The notes under the pieces are model-generated. The model worked only from the letters and a program-made list of their open reading frames with translations. It was not told where the DNA came from and searched no databases. From positions 1 through 64,000 of the forward strand of contig NZ_JAUSLT010000150.1 in NCBI RefSeq assembly GCF_030646015.1: DNA of 64,000 bases, read 5' to 3'. This document shows positions 14,959-24,401 of this stretch, piece by piece. Positions within the stretch are counted from its first letter, which is position 1, and the number at the start of each line of letters is the position of its first letter. The position numbers and the translations under genes are program-made. The stretch is from Bradyrhizobium sp. Lineage in GTDB: Bacteria > Pseudomonadota > Alphaproteobacteria > Rhizobiales > Xanthobacteraceae.

Positions 14959-15897
14959 ATGGTCGATGTCGCGGTTGAACGGAACAGCGCCGCCCCTGCG
15001 CCAAAGATTCGCAAGCGCGCCAGTCTGCGAACCGCGCTAAAGCGAAAATCCACCGCGGCCTTTCTGATGACGCTGCCGCTGATCCTGCTGATCTCGCTTC
15101 TGGTCATTTATCCCGCGTTCTACTCGCTACATCTGGCGACGCTCAACAAGTCGATGCAGCGCTTCGTCGGACTTGGAAATTTCCAGTTCCTGTTCACGCG
15201 CGAAACGTTCTGGCTGGTCGTTGAGCAGTCCTGCATTTTTGCGATCACGGCCGTGGTCTTCAAGGCGCTGATCGGGTTTGTCGTCGCCCACTTCGTCCAC
15301 AACATTCCGGCCAAGGGCCAACGCAAGTGGCGCGGAATGCTGCTGGTGCCGTGGGTGATTCCGCCGGCCATGAGCACGCTGGCGTGGTTGTGGCTGTTTG
15401 ACCCGTCATACAGCGCTTTCAACTATCTGCTAGCGGGCGTCGGCGTCGACCGAATTCCCTGGACCGGCGAGACCGGATGGGCCCGGTTCTCGGTCATCCT
15501 GGTGAATATCTGGGTGGGCGCTCCGTTCTTCATGATCATGTATCTGGCTTCGCTGAAATCGGTGCCCGATCAGCTCTATGAGGCCGCAGCCATCGACGGC
15601 GCCAACTGGTGGCAGCGCATCTGGTACGTCACGCTGCCGATGATGCGCAACATCATCGCGATCACGACGCTGTTTTCCCTGATCGTGACCTTCGCCAATT
15701 TCGATATCGTGCGCATCCTGACCGCCGGCGGTCCGCTCGACCGCACCCATATTTTCGCGACATGGGCATTCCGCATTGGTATCGAGGGCGGCGACATTCC
15801 ACTGGGCGCCAGCGTCTCGCTGTTCATGATACCGATCCTCGCAATCGCGGCGGTCTTCATCCTGCGCGATATCAACAAACGTGGGAATGAAGCCTGA
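14959..15897 (+). CDS. ABC transporter permease, MalF/UgpA type
   Basis: The 312-residue inner-membrane protein has six hydrophobic spans, the first at about 35-58. The cytoplasmic EAA loop reads EAAAIDGANWWQRIWYVTLP, where the ATPase docks. It ends with TGATG, overlapping the next permease by one base, so both subunits are made together. Its length and N-terminal cytoplasmic extension are usual for the carbohydrate uptake 1 family. Confidence 0.92.
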   Translation: MVDVAVERNSAAPAPKIRKRASLRTALKRKSTAAFLMTLPLILLISLLVIYPAFYSLHLATLNKSMQRFVGLGNFQFLFTRETFWLVVEQSCIFAITAVVFKALIGFVVAHFVHNIPAKGQRKWRGMLLVPWVIPPAMSTLAWLWLFDPSYSAFNYLLAGVGVDRIPWTGETGWARFSVILVNIWVGAPFFMIMYLASLKSVPDQLYEAAAIDGANWWQRIWYVTLPMMRNIIAITTLFSLIVTFANFDIVRILTAGGPLDRTHIFATWAFRIGIEGGDIPLGASVSLFMIPILAIAAVFILRDINKRGNEA

Positions 15898-16811
15898 TGA
15901 CCAGCACCACCGTGATCGACAAATCGGCACCGACCCGTGCCGTCAAACTACGCAGCATGAGCCGTGACCGCACCTGGGCGTTGCGATGGTCGTACTTCTT
16001 CCTGACGCTGTTCGCGATCTTCGCGCTGATACCGCCGCTCTACATGCTGATTACATCGCTGAAGACCAGCGCCGAAATCTCCGCGGCGACCAATCCGTGG
16101 TGGGTCTACCACCCGACATTGTCGAACTACGTCGAACTGCTGACGTCGAACCAGTTCCTGACCTTTTTTCGCAATTCGGCGCTGGTCTCGATCTTCGTCG
16201 TGACCATCACCATGCTGATCAGCGTGCCCGCCGCTTTCGCGCTGGCGCGAATGCGGTTCTGGGGTTCGGCAACACTCGCGACCGGCGTGTTTCTCACCTA
16301 CCTGATCCCCGAGACGCTGCTGTTCCTGCCGCTGTTCAAGATGTTCGTGGTGTTCGGCGATCTCACCGGGATTCAGCTGATCAACAAATGGTACGTGCTG
16401 CTGATCGTCTATCCGACGCTGACCGTGCCGTTCTGCACCTGGATCATGATCGGTTACTTCGCCTCCATCCCCAAGGAACTCGACGAGGCCGCGATCATCG
16501 ACGGCGCGTCATGGTTCCAGACCCTGACCCGGATCTTCATCCCGGTCGCCCTGCCCGGCCTGATCGCCGCGACCATCTTCGCCTTCACGGTGTCATGGGC
16601 GCAATTCCTCTATCCGCTGGTGTTCACGACATCGACCGATCAGCTGGTGCTGCCGGTCGGCATCATCACCACGCTGATCAAGGGTGACGTGTTCGCCTGG
16701 GGTCAGATCATGACTGGCGCCCTGCTCGGCGCCGCACCACCGCTGATCATCTATGCCTTCCTGATGGACTACTACATTGCCGGCCTGACCGCCGGTGCTA
16801 CAAAAGGTTGA
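15897..16811 (+). CDS. ABC transporter permease, MalG/UgpE type
   Basis: The 304-residue second permease has six membrane spans and the EAA loop DEAAIIDGASWFQTLTRIFI. Its start overlaps the stop of the first permease gene. The ATPase gene follows within a few bases. It forms the heterodimeric channel with the preceding protein. Confidence 0.92.
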   Translation: MTSTTVIDKSAPTRAVKLRSMSRDRTWALRWSYFFLTLFAIFALIPPLYMLITSLKTSAEISAATNPWWVYHPTLSNYVELLTSNQFLTFFRNSALVSIFVVTITMLISVPAAFALARMRFWGSATLATGVFLTYLIPETLLFLPLFKMFVVFGDLTGIQLINKWYVLLIVYPTLTVPFCTWIMIGYFASIPKELDEAAIIDGASWFQTLTRIFIPVALPGLIAATIFAFTVSWAQFLYPLVFTTSTDQLVLPVGIITTLIKGDVFAWGQIMTGALLGAAPPLIIYAFLMDYYIAGLTAGATKG

Positions 16812-16816
16812 ACTCA

Positions 16817-17917
16817 ATGGCTGACGTCACGTTGCGCAAGGTTGTCAAACGTTACGACGAGGTCGAGGCGGTGCGCGGCATCGATCTCGACATCGCCGAC
16901 CATGAATTCGTCGTGCTGGTGGGCCCATCGGGCTGCGGCAAGTCGACCACGCTGCGGATGATCGCGGGGCTCGAGGATATCACCGACGGCGATATCATGA
17001 TCGGGGGCGACGTCGTCAACGACGTGCCGCCGAAGGACCGCGACATCGCCATGGTGTTCCAGAACTATGCGCTCTATCCGCACATGACGGTGGCGGAGAA
17101 CATGTCGTTCGGGCTGCGGCTGAAGCGCTATCCGAAGGCCGAGATCAAGACCCGGGTCGACGAGGCCGCGCGAATGCTCGACATCGTCGAACTGGTCGAC
17201 CGCAAGCCGAAGCAACTGTCCGGCGGCCAACGCCAGCGCGTCGCAATGGGCCGCGCCATCGTGCGAAACCCCAAGGTGTTTCTGTTCGACGAGCCGCTGT
17301 CGAACCTCGACGCCAAGCTGCGGGTGCAGATGCGGATCGAGATCAAGAAGGTGCACCAGAAGGTCCGCACCACCACCGTCTACGTCACCCATGACCAGGT
17401 CGAAGCGATGACGCTCGCCGACCGGGTCGTGGTCATGAACAATGGCCGTATCGAGCAGATCGGCACGCCGAACGAACTCTATCACAATCCGGCCACGCGC
17501 TTCGTGGCAGGCTTCATCGGTTCGCCGGCGATGAATTTCATGGCGTGCAGGCTGGAAGACGTCGGCGGCAAGCTGCACATCCGCCTGACCGACCGGATTG
17601 TTTTCCCGCTGCCGCCGGCCCGCGCCGACCGCTACAAGAACGTCTCGCGAACCGACAAGCTGCAGCTCGGCCTGCGTCCCGAACACATCACCGAAGCCAG
17701 TCCCCACGCGGAGCCCGGAGTCGAGAACTTCGATGCGGTACTTGATGTCATCGAACCGATGGGCATGGAGACGATGATTTATTTCATCATGGAGGGCGTC
17801 GAGATCTGCGGACGGGTCAATCCCAATGCCGACGCGCGCGCGGGCGCCCCGATGCGATTAGCAATAGACCTCAACAATATGCACCTGCTAAATGAGGCCA
17901 CAGGCGCCGTCATTTGA
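16817..17917 (+). CDS. ABC transporter ATP-binding protein, UgpC/MalK type
   Basis: I choose ATG 16817 over the in-frame TTG at 16808. The 366-residue protein has Walker A GPSGCGKST, signature LSGGQRQRVAMGRA, Walker B VFLFDEPLSNLD and the switch His in VTHDQVEAMT. A C-terminal TOBE/OB region of about 130 residues is typical of MalK-like ATPases. It energises the importer encoded just upstream and probably acts as a homodimer. Confidence 0.93.
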   Translation: MADVTLRKVVKRYDEVEAVRGIDLDIADHEFVVLVGPSGCGKSTTLRMIAGLEDITDGDIMIGGDVVNDVPPKDRDIAMVFQNYALYPHMTVAENMSFGLRLKRYPKAEIKTRVDEAARMLDIVELVDRKPKQLSGGQRQRVAMGRAIVRNPKVFLFDEPLSNLDAKLRVQMRIEIKKVHQKVRTTTVYVTHDQVEAMTLADRVVVMNNGRIEQIGTPNELYHNPATRFVAGFIGSPAMNFMACRLEDVGGKLHIRLTDRIVFPLPPARADRYKNVSRTDKLQLGLRPEHITEASPHAEPGVENFDAVLDVIEPMGMETMIYFIMEGVEICGRVNPNADARAGAPMRLAIDLNNMHLLNEATGAVI

Positions 17918-17953
17918 CGACCGCACGATCAGAAATGCAGCAAGGGCGCGCGA

Positions 17954-18943
17954 ATGACGACCAACAAGAAGAAAATTTTCATCACTGAATCGTTTTCGCA
18001 AGCCGGAAGAGCTCTGCTGCAGGAACGCGACGACCTCGATCTCGTCGAATTCCCCAACATGATTTCCGCAGGCGACTTCGAGGCCAAGCTCAGGGAGCAT
18101 GCGCCGGTCCACGGCGTGGCGCTCGGCGCCACCCGGTTCGGCGAACCGGAGCTGGAGGCTTCCGGCGACATGAAGGTGGTGACCCGGATCGGCGTCGGTT
18201 TCGACGCCGTCGACGTTCCCGCGCTGAGCCGCCGCAAGGTCCCGCTGATGGTGGCGGGCACCGCGAATTCGCCGTCGGTTGCCGAACAGGCGCTGTTCAT
18301 GATGCTGACGCTGGCCAAGCGCGCCGTCGAAATGCATTCCATCGTCAAGGACGGCAAATGGGCCAGCCGGCTCGGCATGCTGCCTTACGACCTCTACGGC
18401 AAGACCGTGCTGATCATCGGCTTCGGCCGCATCGGCACGCGCACCGCCAAGCGCTGCCTGGCCATGGAAATGAACGTCCTGATCTACGACCCCTACAAAT
18501 CAGCCGCTGAAATCAAGGCCGCCGGCTGCGAGCCGGTGACGGATCTCGATGCGGCGCTGCCGCGCGCCGATTTTGTCAGCATTCACTGCCCGAAGAACCC
18601 CGAGACCGTCGGGATGTTCAATGCGGCGCGGCTAGCGCGCATGAAGCCGACCGCCTACCTGATCAACACCGCGCGGGGCGGCATCATCGACGAGCCGGCG
18701 CTGTATGACGTGCTGTCGTCCGGCAAGCTTGCCGGCGCGGGTCTCGACGTGTTCGAGCAGGAGCCGCCGCCGTCCGGCCATTCGCTGTTCGCGCTTCCCA
18801 ATGTCATCATGGCGCCGCACGTGGCGGGCGTGACGCGGGAGGCGGTGGACCGGATGAGCGAGCAAACCGCACGCAATATCCTGAGCGCGCTCGACGGCCA
18901 GCCGCTGCGCCAGAACGTCATCAACCAGGACGTGCTCGGCTGA
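17954..18943 (+). CDS. D-2-hydroxyacid dehydrogenase (NAD-dependent)
   Basis: The 329-residue protein has the nucleotide motif GFGRIG near residue 157 and the catalytic trio of the family: Arg in NTARGG, Glu in FEQEPPP and His in APHVAG. It resembles phosphoglycerate, glyoxylate and hydroxypyruvate reductases in length, without an ACT domain. It starts 36 bp after the ATPase stop, so it is likely in the importer operon and may oxidise or reduce the imported acid. Confidence 0.87.
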   Translation: MTTNKKKIFITESFSQAGRALLQERDDLDLVEFPNMISAGDFEAKLREHAPVHGVALGATRFGEPELEASGDMKVVTRIGVGFDAVDVPALSRRKVPLMVAGTANSPSVAEQALFMMLTLAKRAVEMHSIVKDGKWASRLGMLPYDLYGKTVLIIGFGRIGTRTAKRCLAMEMNVLIYDPYKSAAEIKAAGCEPVTDLDAALPRADFVSIHCPKNPETVGMFNAARLARMKPTAYLINTARGGIIDEPALYDVLSSGKLAGAGLDVFEQEPPPSGHSLFALPNVIMAPHVAGVTREAVDRMSEQTARNILSALDGQPLRQNVINQDVLG

Positions 18944-19004
18944 GTCGGGCGCGACCGCGTCCGGCCTGAATAGAACGCTTCGGCGCTTCCCCACGGATAT
19001 CCGC

Positions 19005-20429
19005 ATGGCTTTCAAGGAATACGGCAACTATGACGGGATCGGCCTTGCCGATCTCGTCCGCAAGAAGCAGGTCAGCGCCACGGAGCTGCTGGACGAGGCG
19101 ATCGCCCGCACCGCCAGGGTCGATCCACAGATCAACGCCGTCGTGGTCAAGCATTACGACGATGCGAAGCGGCAGATCGACAAGGGGCTGGCCGATGGTC
19201 CCTTTACCGGCGTGCCGTTTCTGCTGAAGGATCTGGAACTTCTTGAGGGCACGCGGACCACCTTCGGCGCCAGCATCTACAAGGACAATGTCGCCAACCA
19301 TAGCGGCACCCTCGCCCAGCGCTTCCTCGACGCCGGCCTCGCGATCTTCGGCAAGACCTCCAGTCCGGAGTTCGGTCTGATGCCGACCACCGAGTCTCGC
19401 TTGTTCGGGCCGACCCGCAATCCGTGGAATCTGGCGCATTCGTCGGGCGGCTCATCCGGCGGCGCCGCCGCGGCGGTCGCCGCGCGCATTCTGCCTGTCG
19501 CGCATGCCAGCGACGGCGGCGGTTCGATCCGCATTCCGGCCTCGGCATCCGGCGTGTTCGGATTGAAGCCGACCCGGGCGCGCACCCCGCTCGGGCCCGA
19601 TCGGGGCGAAGGCTGGGGCGGATTTTCCTGCGGCCATGTCGTCAGCATCAGCGTGCGCGACAGCGCGGCGATGCTGGACGCGATCCACGGACCGGAGCCG
19701 TCGAGCCCCTATGTGGCGCCGCCACCGCAGCAGCCCTTCCTCGAGGAAGTCGGCCGCGATCCCGGCCGCTTGCGCATCGCCTTCACCGACAAGTCGCCCT
19801 ATGGCGACGCGATCGATCCGGAAATCGCCGCGGCGACCCGCGAGATCGCTGCGCTGCTCGCCGGCCTCGGCCATCACGTCGAGGAACGCGCGCCGGTGCT
19901 GGCCGCCGACCCGGCGGTGGTGATGTCGACCATCGTGGCCGCCAACACCGCGCTGACGGTGCGGCTTGCCGAGCAGCTCTTCGGCCGCGCCATGACTTCA
20001 GACGATTTCGAGGTCCTGACGCTGGCGAGCGCGCATAACGCGCAAAAGGCGACATCAACCGACTATGTCGCCGCGCAACTTGCCGCGTTCCAGATTTCGC
20101 GCGCCCTCGCCACGTTCTTCGAGGGCTGCGATGTGCTGCTGTGCCCGACGCTCTGTTCGCCGCCGCTGCGGATCGGCGAGCTGAATACGATGTCGGAGGA
20201 TCTGTCGCACATCGCCCCGATCCTGCGGCGCTACATGCCGGCGACGGCCATGTTCAACATGTCCGGCCAACCCGCGATGTCGGTGCCGCTGGCATGGAAC
20301 GCGGCCGGATTGCCGCTCGGCATGATGTTCTCCGCACGCTTCGGCGACGAGGCAACCTTGTTCCGCCTGGCGGCTCAACTGGAGCAGGCGCGGCCCTGGA
20401 AGGGCAAATTGCCTCCAGTTTGCGCGTAA
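19005..20429 (+). CDS. Amidase (amidase signature family)
   Basis: The 474-residue enzyme carries the Ser-cisSer-Lys triad of the amidase signature family: Lys in PFLLKD, the Gly/Ser box SSGGSSGGAAAA and the nucleophile Ser in DGGGSIRIPAS. It hydrolyses amides to carboxylates and ammonia in the cytoplasm; it has no signal peptide. It is last in the run after the ABC importer and dehydrogenase. GatA is unlikely because gatB/C are absent and the C-terminal half is of the 6-aminohexanoate-hydrolase-like type. Confidence 0.87.
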   Translation: MAFKEYGNYDGIGLADLVRKKQVSATELLDEAIARTARVDPQINAVVVKHYDDAKRQIDKGLADGPFTGVPFLLKDLELLEGTRTTFGASIYKDNVANHSGTLAQRFLDAGLAIFGKTSSPEFGLMPTTESRLFGPTRNPWNLAHSSGGSSGGAAAAVAARILPVAHASDGGGSIRIPASASGVFGLKPTRARTPLGPDRGEGWGGFSCGHVVSISVRDSAAMLDAIHGPEPSSPYVAPPPQQPFLEEVGRDPGRLRIAFTDKSPYGDAIDPEIAAATREIAALLAGLGHHVEERAPVLAADPAVVMSTIVAANTALTVRLAEQLFGRAMTSDDFEVLTLASAHNAQKATSTDYVAAQLAAFQISRALATFFEGCDVLLCPTLCSPPLRIGELNTMSEDLSHIAPILRRYMPATAMFNMSGQPAMSVPLAWNAAGLPLGMMFSARFGDEATLFRLAAQLEQARPWKGKLPPVCA

Positions 20430-20464
20430 ACTGACAAAACTCAGCCTTATTCAAGAGCGAGGAA

Positions 20465-20493
20465 GGGAACTCGGCGCTGGCAGCGGAGTTCCC
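20465..20493 (+). terminator. Hairpin after the amidase gene
   Basis: GGGAACTC (20465-20472) and GAGTTCCC (20486-20493) make an 8-bp perfect stem with a 13-nt loop, 36 bp after the amidase stop. A U run is missing, so termination strength is uncertain. Confidence 0.45.
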
Positions 20494-20533
20494 CCTGTTC
20501 GCCTGCCAATACAATGCCCGGAGGCTTCAGATC

Positions 20534-20965
20534 TTGAATCAAAGCGACCCGACCGATCATGCGCTTGCGGCCATTGCCAGTATTCTCGATCATCCGGAAA
20601 CCCAACGCGAGCCGGAGAAATTGGCAATACCGGAGAAACCGGCGGTGGAGGATCAGCCCGTTGCGCCTGTTGCGCCGGAGCCGATCGAGGCCGACGGCTA
20701 TTCGAAAATCGGCCCCGGCCCGATGGCTGCGATCCGCTTCAGGTGGACGGTTCGCCGCGAGGCCAATGACGAATATTTTGTGGACGAGACGATCGGCGAA
20801 AATTCCGCGCCGGTTGTCAGCGGACCGTTGGCGCCGGATGAAGCGATCAGGTTTGTGGATGATCGCGCGAGCGAGGCGCGGGAGCGCTTCGAGCAGATCC
20901 GAAGCGAAATGTCCGGACGCGCCGCGGCGGCGAATTTGCTCCGCAAGGACGTCGGCGAAATGTAA
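20534..20965 (+). CDS. Conserved-looking hypothetical protein
   Basis: TTG 20534 is the likely start because GGAGG lies 9 nt before it. The 143-residue product has a Pro/Glu-rich, probably disordered N-terminal third and a compact second half (AIRFRWTVRREANDEYFVDE, then helices with EARERFEQIRSEMSGRAAAA). No signal peptide or transmembrane part is seen. I do not recognise a domain. It stands alone between the amidase operon and the DUF2147 gene. Confidence 0.6.
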   Translation: MNQSDPTDHALAAIASILDHPETQREPEKLAIPEKPAVEDQPVAPVAPEPIEADGYSKIGPGPMAAIRFRWTVRREANDEYFVDETIGENSAPVVSGPLAPDEAIRFVDDRASEARERFEQIRSEMSGRAAAANLLRKDVGEM

Positions 20966-21161
20966 TTTTCGGGCGCCGGATGGATGCCGGCGCCAAATTG
21001 ACCGTGTCCGTCGCCGTCACCTAAACTGGCTGCACACACACGCATTTGAACCAAACCTGTTAGCCCACGACTCATAGCTATGAAAGTGATGTAGGTCACG
21101 TTGCAAGAGACTGTCGCAACGTACGGTGAATGCTGAGATTTCACCTGCTCAGGAGGTCTTG

Positions 21162-21962
21162 ATGAGAAAGCTTTTTGTGATCGCCGCGTTGTTGCTGGCA
21201 AGCACCGCCGCGCAGGCCCAGTACACCTTCGACTACGGCGGACGCACCATTACCATTGATCCCGATCGCGGCACGGTTTCGATCCCGGGCGTCTACGACA
21301 ACACCGGAAAGAAAGCGAAACGCTCGCGCGACGACCAGGACAGCGACAGGTCGCGCAAACAGGCGCCGCAGCAGGCCAAGAGCGATCCACAAGCGCCGGC
21401 CCAGCAGGCCCCGGCGCCGGCCACCACGGCAATCGAGCCTTCGCCGGCTCCCGTGGCTGCTGCACCCGCAACCGCTGCAGTGGCCCCCGCCGCGACAACA
21501 ACCCAGCCTCCGCCCAGTGCACTCGCGCCGCAGGCGCAGCCGGATCCGCCGACCCGTGCTACGGCCCAGCCGGCTCCGGCGCCGGTCGTGGCGACGGCTC
21601 CCCCTGCGCCCGTGCAAGCACCTGCTCCGCAGCCGCAGGCAGCCGTCCCCGCCGCCGCGGCCAACTCGCCGCTCGGCGTGTGGTTGACCGAAGAGAAGGA
21701 AGGCAAGGTCCGGATCGAGCAATGCGGTCCCAACCTCTGCGGATATTCCGTGGACGCCAAGTCGAACCAGAACGGCGAACAGGTCCTGATCAACATGAAG
21801 CCCGCCAAGGACTCCAAGTGGAGCGGACGGATTCTGGATCCGAGCAGTGGCAGCACCTATGATTCGACGATCGCGCTGAAAGGCTCCGACCGGCTGCGCG
21901 TTCAGGGCTGCGCGTTTGGCGGCATGTTCTGCGGCGGCCAGACCTGGAGCCGGTTGAATTAG
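21162..21962 (+). CDS. Exported DUF2147 domain protein with a Pro/Ala-rich linker
   Basis: AGGAGG precedes ATG 21162 at good spacing, deciding the start. The 266-residue product has a signal peptide (about 1-20), a charged stretch, a long Pro/Ala/Gln linker (about 75-165) and a C-terminal DUF2147 module with GVWLTEEKEGKVRIEQCGP, then CGYS, SGRILDP and GCAFGGMFCGG. DUF2147 proteins are periplasmic or surface lipocalin-like folds of unclear role. The four Cys could form disulfides. Confidence 0.8.
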   Translation: MRKLFVIAALLLASTAAQAQYTFDYGGRTITIDPDRGTVSIPGVYDNTGKKAKRSRDDQDSDRSRKQAPQQAKSDPQAPAQQAPAPATTAIEPSPAPVAAAPATAAVAPAATTTQPPPSALAPQAQPDPPTRATAQPAPAPVVATAPPAPVQAPAPQPQAAVPAAAANSPLGVWLTEEKEGKVRIEQCGPNLCGYSVDAKSNQNGEQVLINMKPAKDSKWSGRILDPSSGSTYDSTIALKGSDRLRVQGCAFGGMFCGGQTWSRLN

Positions 21963-22020
21963 ACGGGGCTCGCAGCGCCAGCGCCGCTATCAGAACCGGG
22001 CCTTTGGCGGCGTCAGGTTG

Positions 22021-22791
22021 CTATGCCGCCTTGCTGCTGGCCGCATTTTTCCGGCGAAAGGTTTCGGTACTGCGCTTCAGCGCGACGGTGTCCTGTTCGG
22101 CTTCGAAGATCGCAAAGCCGCCCTGCTCCAGCTTGTTCGCGAGATCGGCGGCATCTGCCCTGGTCATGCTTTCGGTTTCATAGATCACGAGCTTGGTCGA
22201 AAGCCGGGCAAAATCGAACTGCGACAGGATGAGGTGGTCGAACCCCTCCGCATCAACCACGATGATGTCGGGGTCGCGATGCGCCGCGCGGTCGAGCAGG
22301 TCCGGTACCGTGATGCACTGGACTTCGTCCGATCGGATATAGGATTCGATGTCGTCGATCTGGTCGCCGAACTTGCGGATCTGCTGTTGCGAAAGCGTGC
22401 CGACGCCATGGGCCCAGCCGGGCAGCCGGCCGCTGCTGCAGTCCAGCGTGTACATGGTCATGGTGCCGCTCTCGGCGGCAATGGCATATTGCAGGAAAGC
22501 CATGCCGGGGAAATCGCGGTAGGTTTTTTGCAATTCACGAAAGTAGTTCGACTGCGGCTCGACAAACGTACCTGCCAATCGGTGACGGAAGATGGCGAGG
22601 TTGAGCGGGTCGGAGAGATAGCCATCATTGGCGCCAATTTGCAGGAAGGTCCGTGCGCCATCCAGCAGGACGAGGTCTTCCACCAGGACTTCAACCGGGC
22701 GCCTTGTATATCCGCCCAGGCTGTAGGCGATGCTCCGAATGTTCGACTTCTGACGTGCCGATAGACTACGGGCCGCTAACGATCTGATCAT
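22021..22791 (-). CDS. FkbM family methyltransferase
   Basis: The 256-residue protein has the SAM-binding motif FLQIGANDGYLSDPL near residue 50, acidic VEPQ after the second strand, and DIIVVDAEGFDHLIL, the FkbM motif with the conserved Asp and Glu. These enzymes O-methylate sugars or polyketides. No polysaccharide genes are adjacent, so the acceptor is unknown. It is a lone gene with its own upstream region. Confidence 0.85.
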   Translation of the reverse strand: MIRSLAARSLSARQKSNIRSIAYSLGGYTRRPVEVLVEDLVLLDGARTFLQIGANDGYLSDPLNLAIFRHRLAGTFVEPQSNYFRELQKTYRDFPGMAFLQYAIAAESGTMTMYTLDCSSGRLPGWAHGVGTLSQQQIRKFGDQIDDIESYIRSDEVQCITVPDLLDRAAHRDPDIIVVDAEGFDHLILSQFDFARLSTKLVIYETESMTRADAADLANKLEQGGFAIFEAEQDTVALKRSTETFRRKNAASSKAA

Positions 22792-22935
22792 CCGTCGTAT
22801 CCTTTTTGGACAGGCGCTGTGTCATCTCAGAACAGCTGCATCACCAACAGGAAAGGATTGCGAGGACCGTGCCAACGTTCAGAGTGTTAACCTTTAGAGG
22901 ACCGCTGGGTCGCTGATGCCTGCAATATCAGCGTG

Positions 22936-22957
22936 CTCGGGGCACCTGGACCCCGAG
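22936..22957. terminator. Hairpin between cupin and fkbM-type genes
   Basis: CTCGGGG and CCCCGAG make a 7-bp perfect stem with an 8-nt loop. It lies about 70 bp downstream of the leftward cupin gene. A U run exists only on the plus strand, so a terminator role for the cupin gene is doubtful. Confidence 0.3.
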
Positions 22958-23029
22958 TTTAGCCGTCAGCCAGCGAGCCGTTCCGCGTAAGCGGTGGCTA
23001 ACCGGCAGGGCGCGAGAGGATTGCCACCA

Positions 23030-23434
23030 TCAACCGACCTTCGCCGAATACTCCGCGTCGGTCACCGGCTCCATCCAGTTGACGAAACTTCCGTCCAGCG
23101 CTTCCTGCATCGCGATATGGGTCATGCCGTTGGTCGGCGATGCGCCATGCCAATGCTTTTCACCGGCCGGAATCCACACCACGTCGCCCGGCCGTATCTC
23201 ATGGATCGGGCCGCCCTTGGTTTGGACCCGGCCGACACCTGCGAGGACGTAGAGCGTCTGCCCCAGCGGATGCGTATGCCAATTGGTCCGCGCGCCCGGC
23301 TCGAAGGAGACGCGGTTCGAAGCAATCCGCGCCGGGGCCTCGGTGGCAATGATAGGATCCTGCCAGACCGTGCCGGTAAAATGCTCTTTCGGCGCCCGGC
23401 GTGTCGGCCGCGATCCCGCGAGATGGATATCCAT
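23030..23434 (-). CDS. Cupin domain protein
   Basis: The 134-residue protein is a single cupin barrel. Motif 1 reads PGARTNWHTHPLGQTLYVLAG with the HxHxxxxxE-like set (Gln at the Glu position) and motif 2 GDVVWIPAGEKHWHG provides the second His. Similar small cupins include bacterial hydroxynitrile lyases and carboxymuconolactone-decarboxylase-fused proteins. Metal binding is likely; the reaction is not known. It is 41 bp downstream of the RraA-like gene and probably co-transcribed. Confidence 0.82.
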   Translation of the reverse strand: MDIHLAGSRPTRRAPKEHFTGTVWQDPIIATEAPARIASNRVSFEPGARTNWHTHPLGQTLYVLAGVGRVQTKGGPIHEIRPGDVVWIPAGEKHWHGASPTNGMTHIAMQEALDGSFVNWMEPVTDAEYSAKVG

Positions 23435-23475
23435 GGAGTCCTCCTTGTTGCCGACGCCTTATCGTTGCGCCCTGG

Positions 23476-24174
23476 CTATTTCTTCGAAGCGGCGTAGCGC
23501 GCCTTGGTCTCGGCGTTCATGGGATAGAGGCCCGGCAATACGGCGCCGGCATTCACCTGATCGACGATCCAGGCCTCCATACGCTCCTGCTCGGCGCCTT
23601 CGGCCAGAATGAGGTCGAGGAATGCCGCCGGGATCACCACGGCGCCGTCCTGGTCGGCGACAATAATGTCATTCGGGAAGATCGCGACCCCGCCGCAGCC
23701 GATCGGCTCGCCCCAGCCGACGAACGTCAGCCCGGCGACCGAGGGCGGTGCCGCAAAACCGTCGCACCACACCGGCAGGCCGGTGCCTAGCACGCCCTCG
23801 AGATCGCGCACCACGCCGTCGGTTACCAGCGCCGCCACGCCGCGCTTGGACATGCGCGCGCACAGGATGTCGCCGAAGATGCCGGCGTCGGTGACGCCCA
23901 TGGCGTCGACCACGGCGATGCAGCCCGCGGGCATGGCTTCGATCGCGGTCCGGGTCGAGATCGGCGACGACCATGATTCCGGCGTGGCCAGATCTTCCCG
24001 CGCCGGCACGAAACGCAGCGTAAAGGCCGGCCCGACCAGCCGGGCCTGTCCCGGCCGCAGCGGTCGCGAGCCCCGCATCCAGACGTTACGCAGGCCCTTC
24101 TTGAGCAGAACCGTGGTGATGGTGGCGGTGGACACGCGCGACAGGGTCGCGATCGCTTCAGGGGTCAGGGACAT
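23476..24174 (-). CDS. RraA-like protein / HMG-CHA aldolase family
   Basis: I start at ATG 24174 (MSLTPEAIATLSRVSTATIT), which gives 232 residues, normal for the family; the frame is open up to 24282. The family is recognised from PGQARLVGPAFTLRF, GCIAVVDAMGV, GDILCARMSKRGVAALVTDG and DIIVADQDGAVVIP. Members are either regulators of RNase E (RraA) or metal-dependent 4-hydroxy-4-methyl-2-oxoglutarate aldolases or oxaloacetate decarboxylases. The G-x20-R-D-like segment (VRDLEG) and catabolic neighbours favour the enzyme role. Confidence 0.8.
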   Translation of the reverse strand: MSLTPEAIATLSRVSTATITTVLLKKGLRNVWMRGSRPLRPGQARLVGPAFTLRFVPAREDLATPESWSSPISTRTAIEAMPAGCIAVVDAMGVTDAGIFGDILCARMSKRGVAALVTDGVVRDLEGVLGTGLPVWCDGFAAPPSVAGLTFVGWGEPIGCGGVAIFPNDIIVADQDGAVVIPAAFLDLILAEGAEQERMEAWIVDQVNAGAVLPGLYPMNAETKARYAASKK

Positions 24175-24401
24175 CGAGAAATCGGCTCCGGTCGGGATTG
24201 ATGGGCGGCGCATCTTGCGGGGCACGGCCATCGCGTCAAGTGGCGTTGGCTGGGGGTCTGCACCGCGCGGCGCGATCATCACCCCTTATCACGGGTATAC
24301 GGATTAATTTATTGAACTTGCAGGCTGATTTGCGCGAAGCGAATTCCACTCAAGCGCAAAACACGCTAGAGCATGATATCCGCCGAAGAGTCCATGAGGC
24401 C

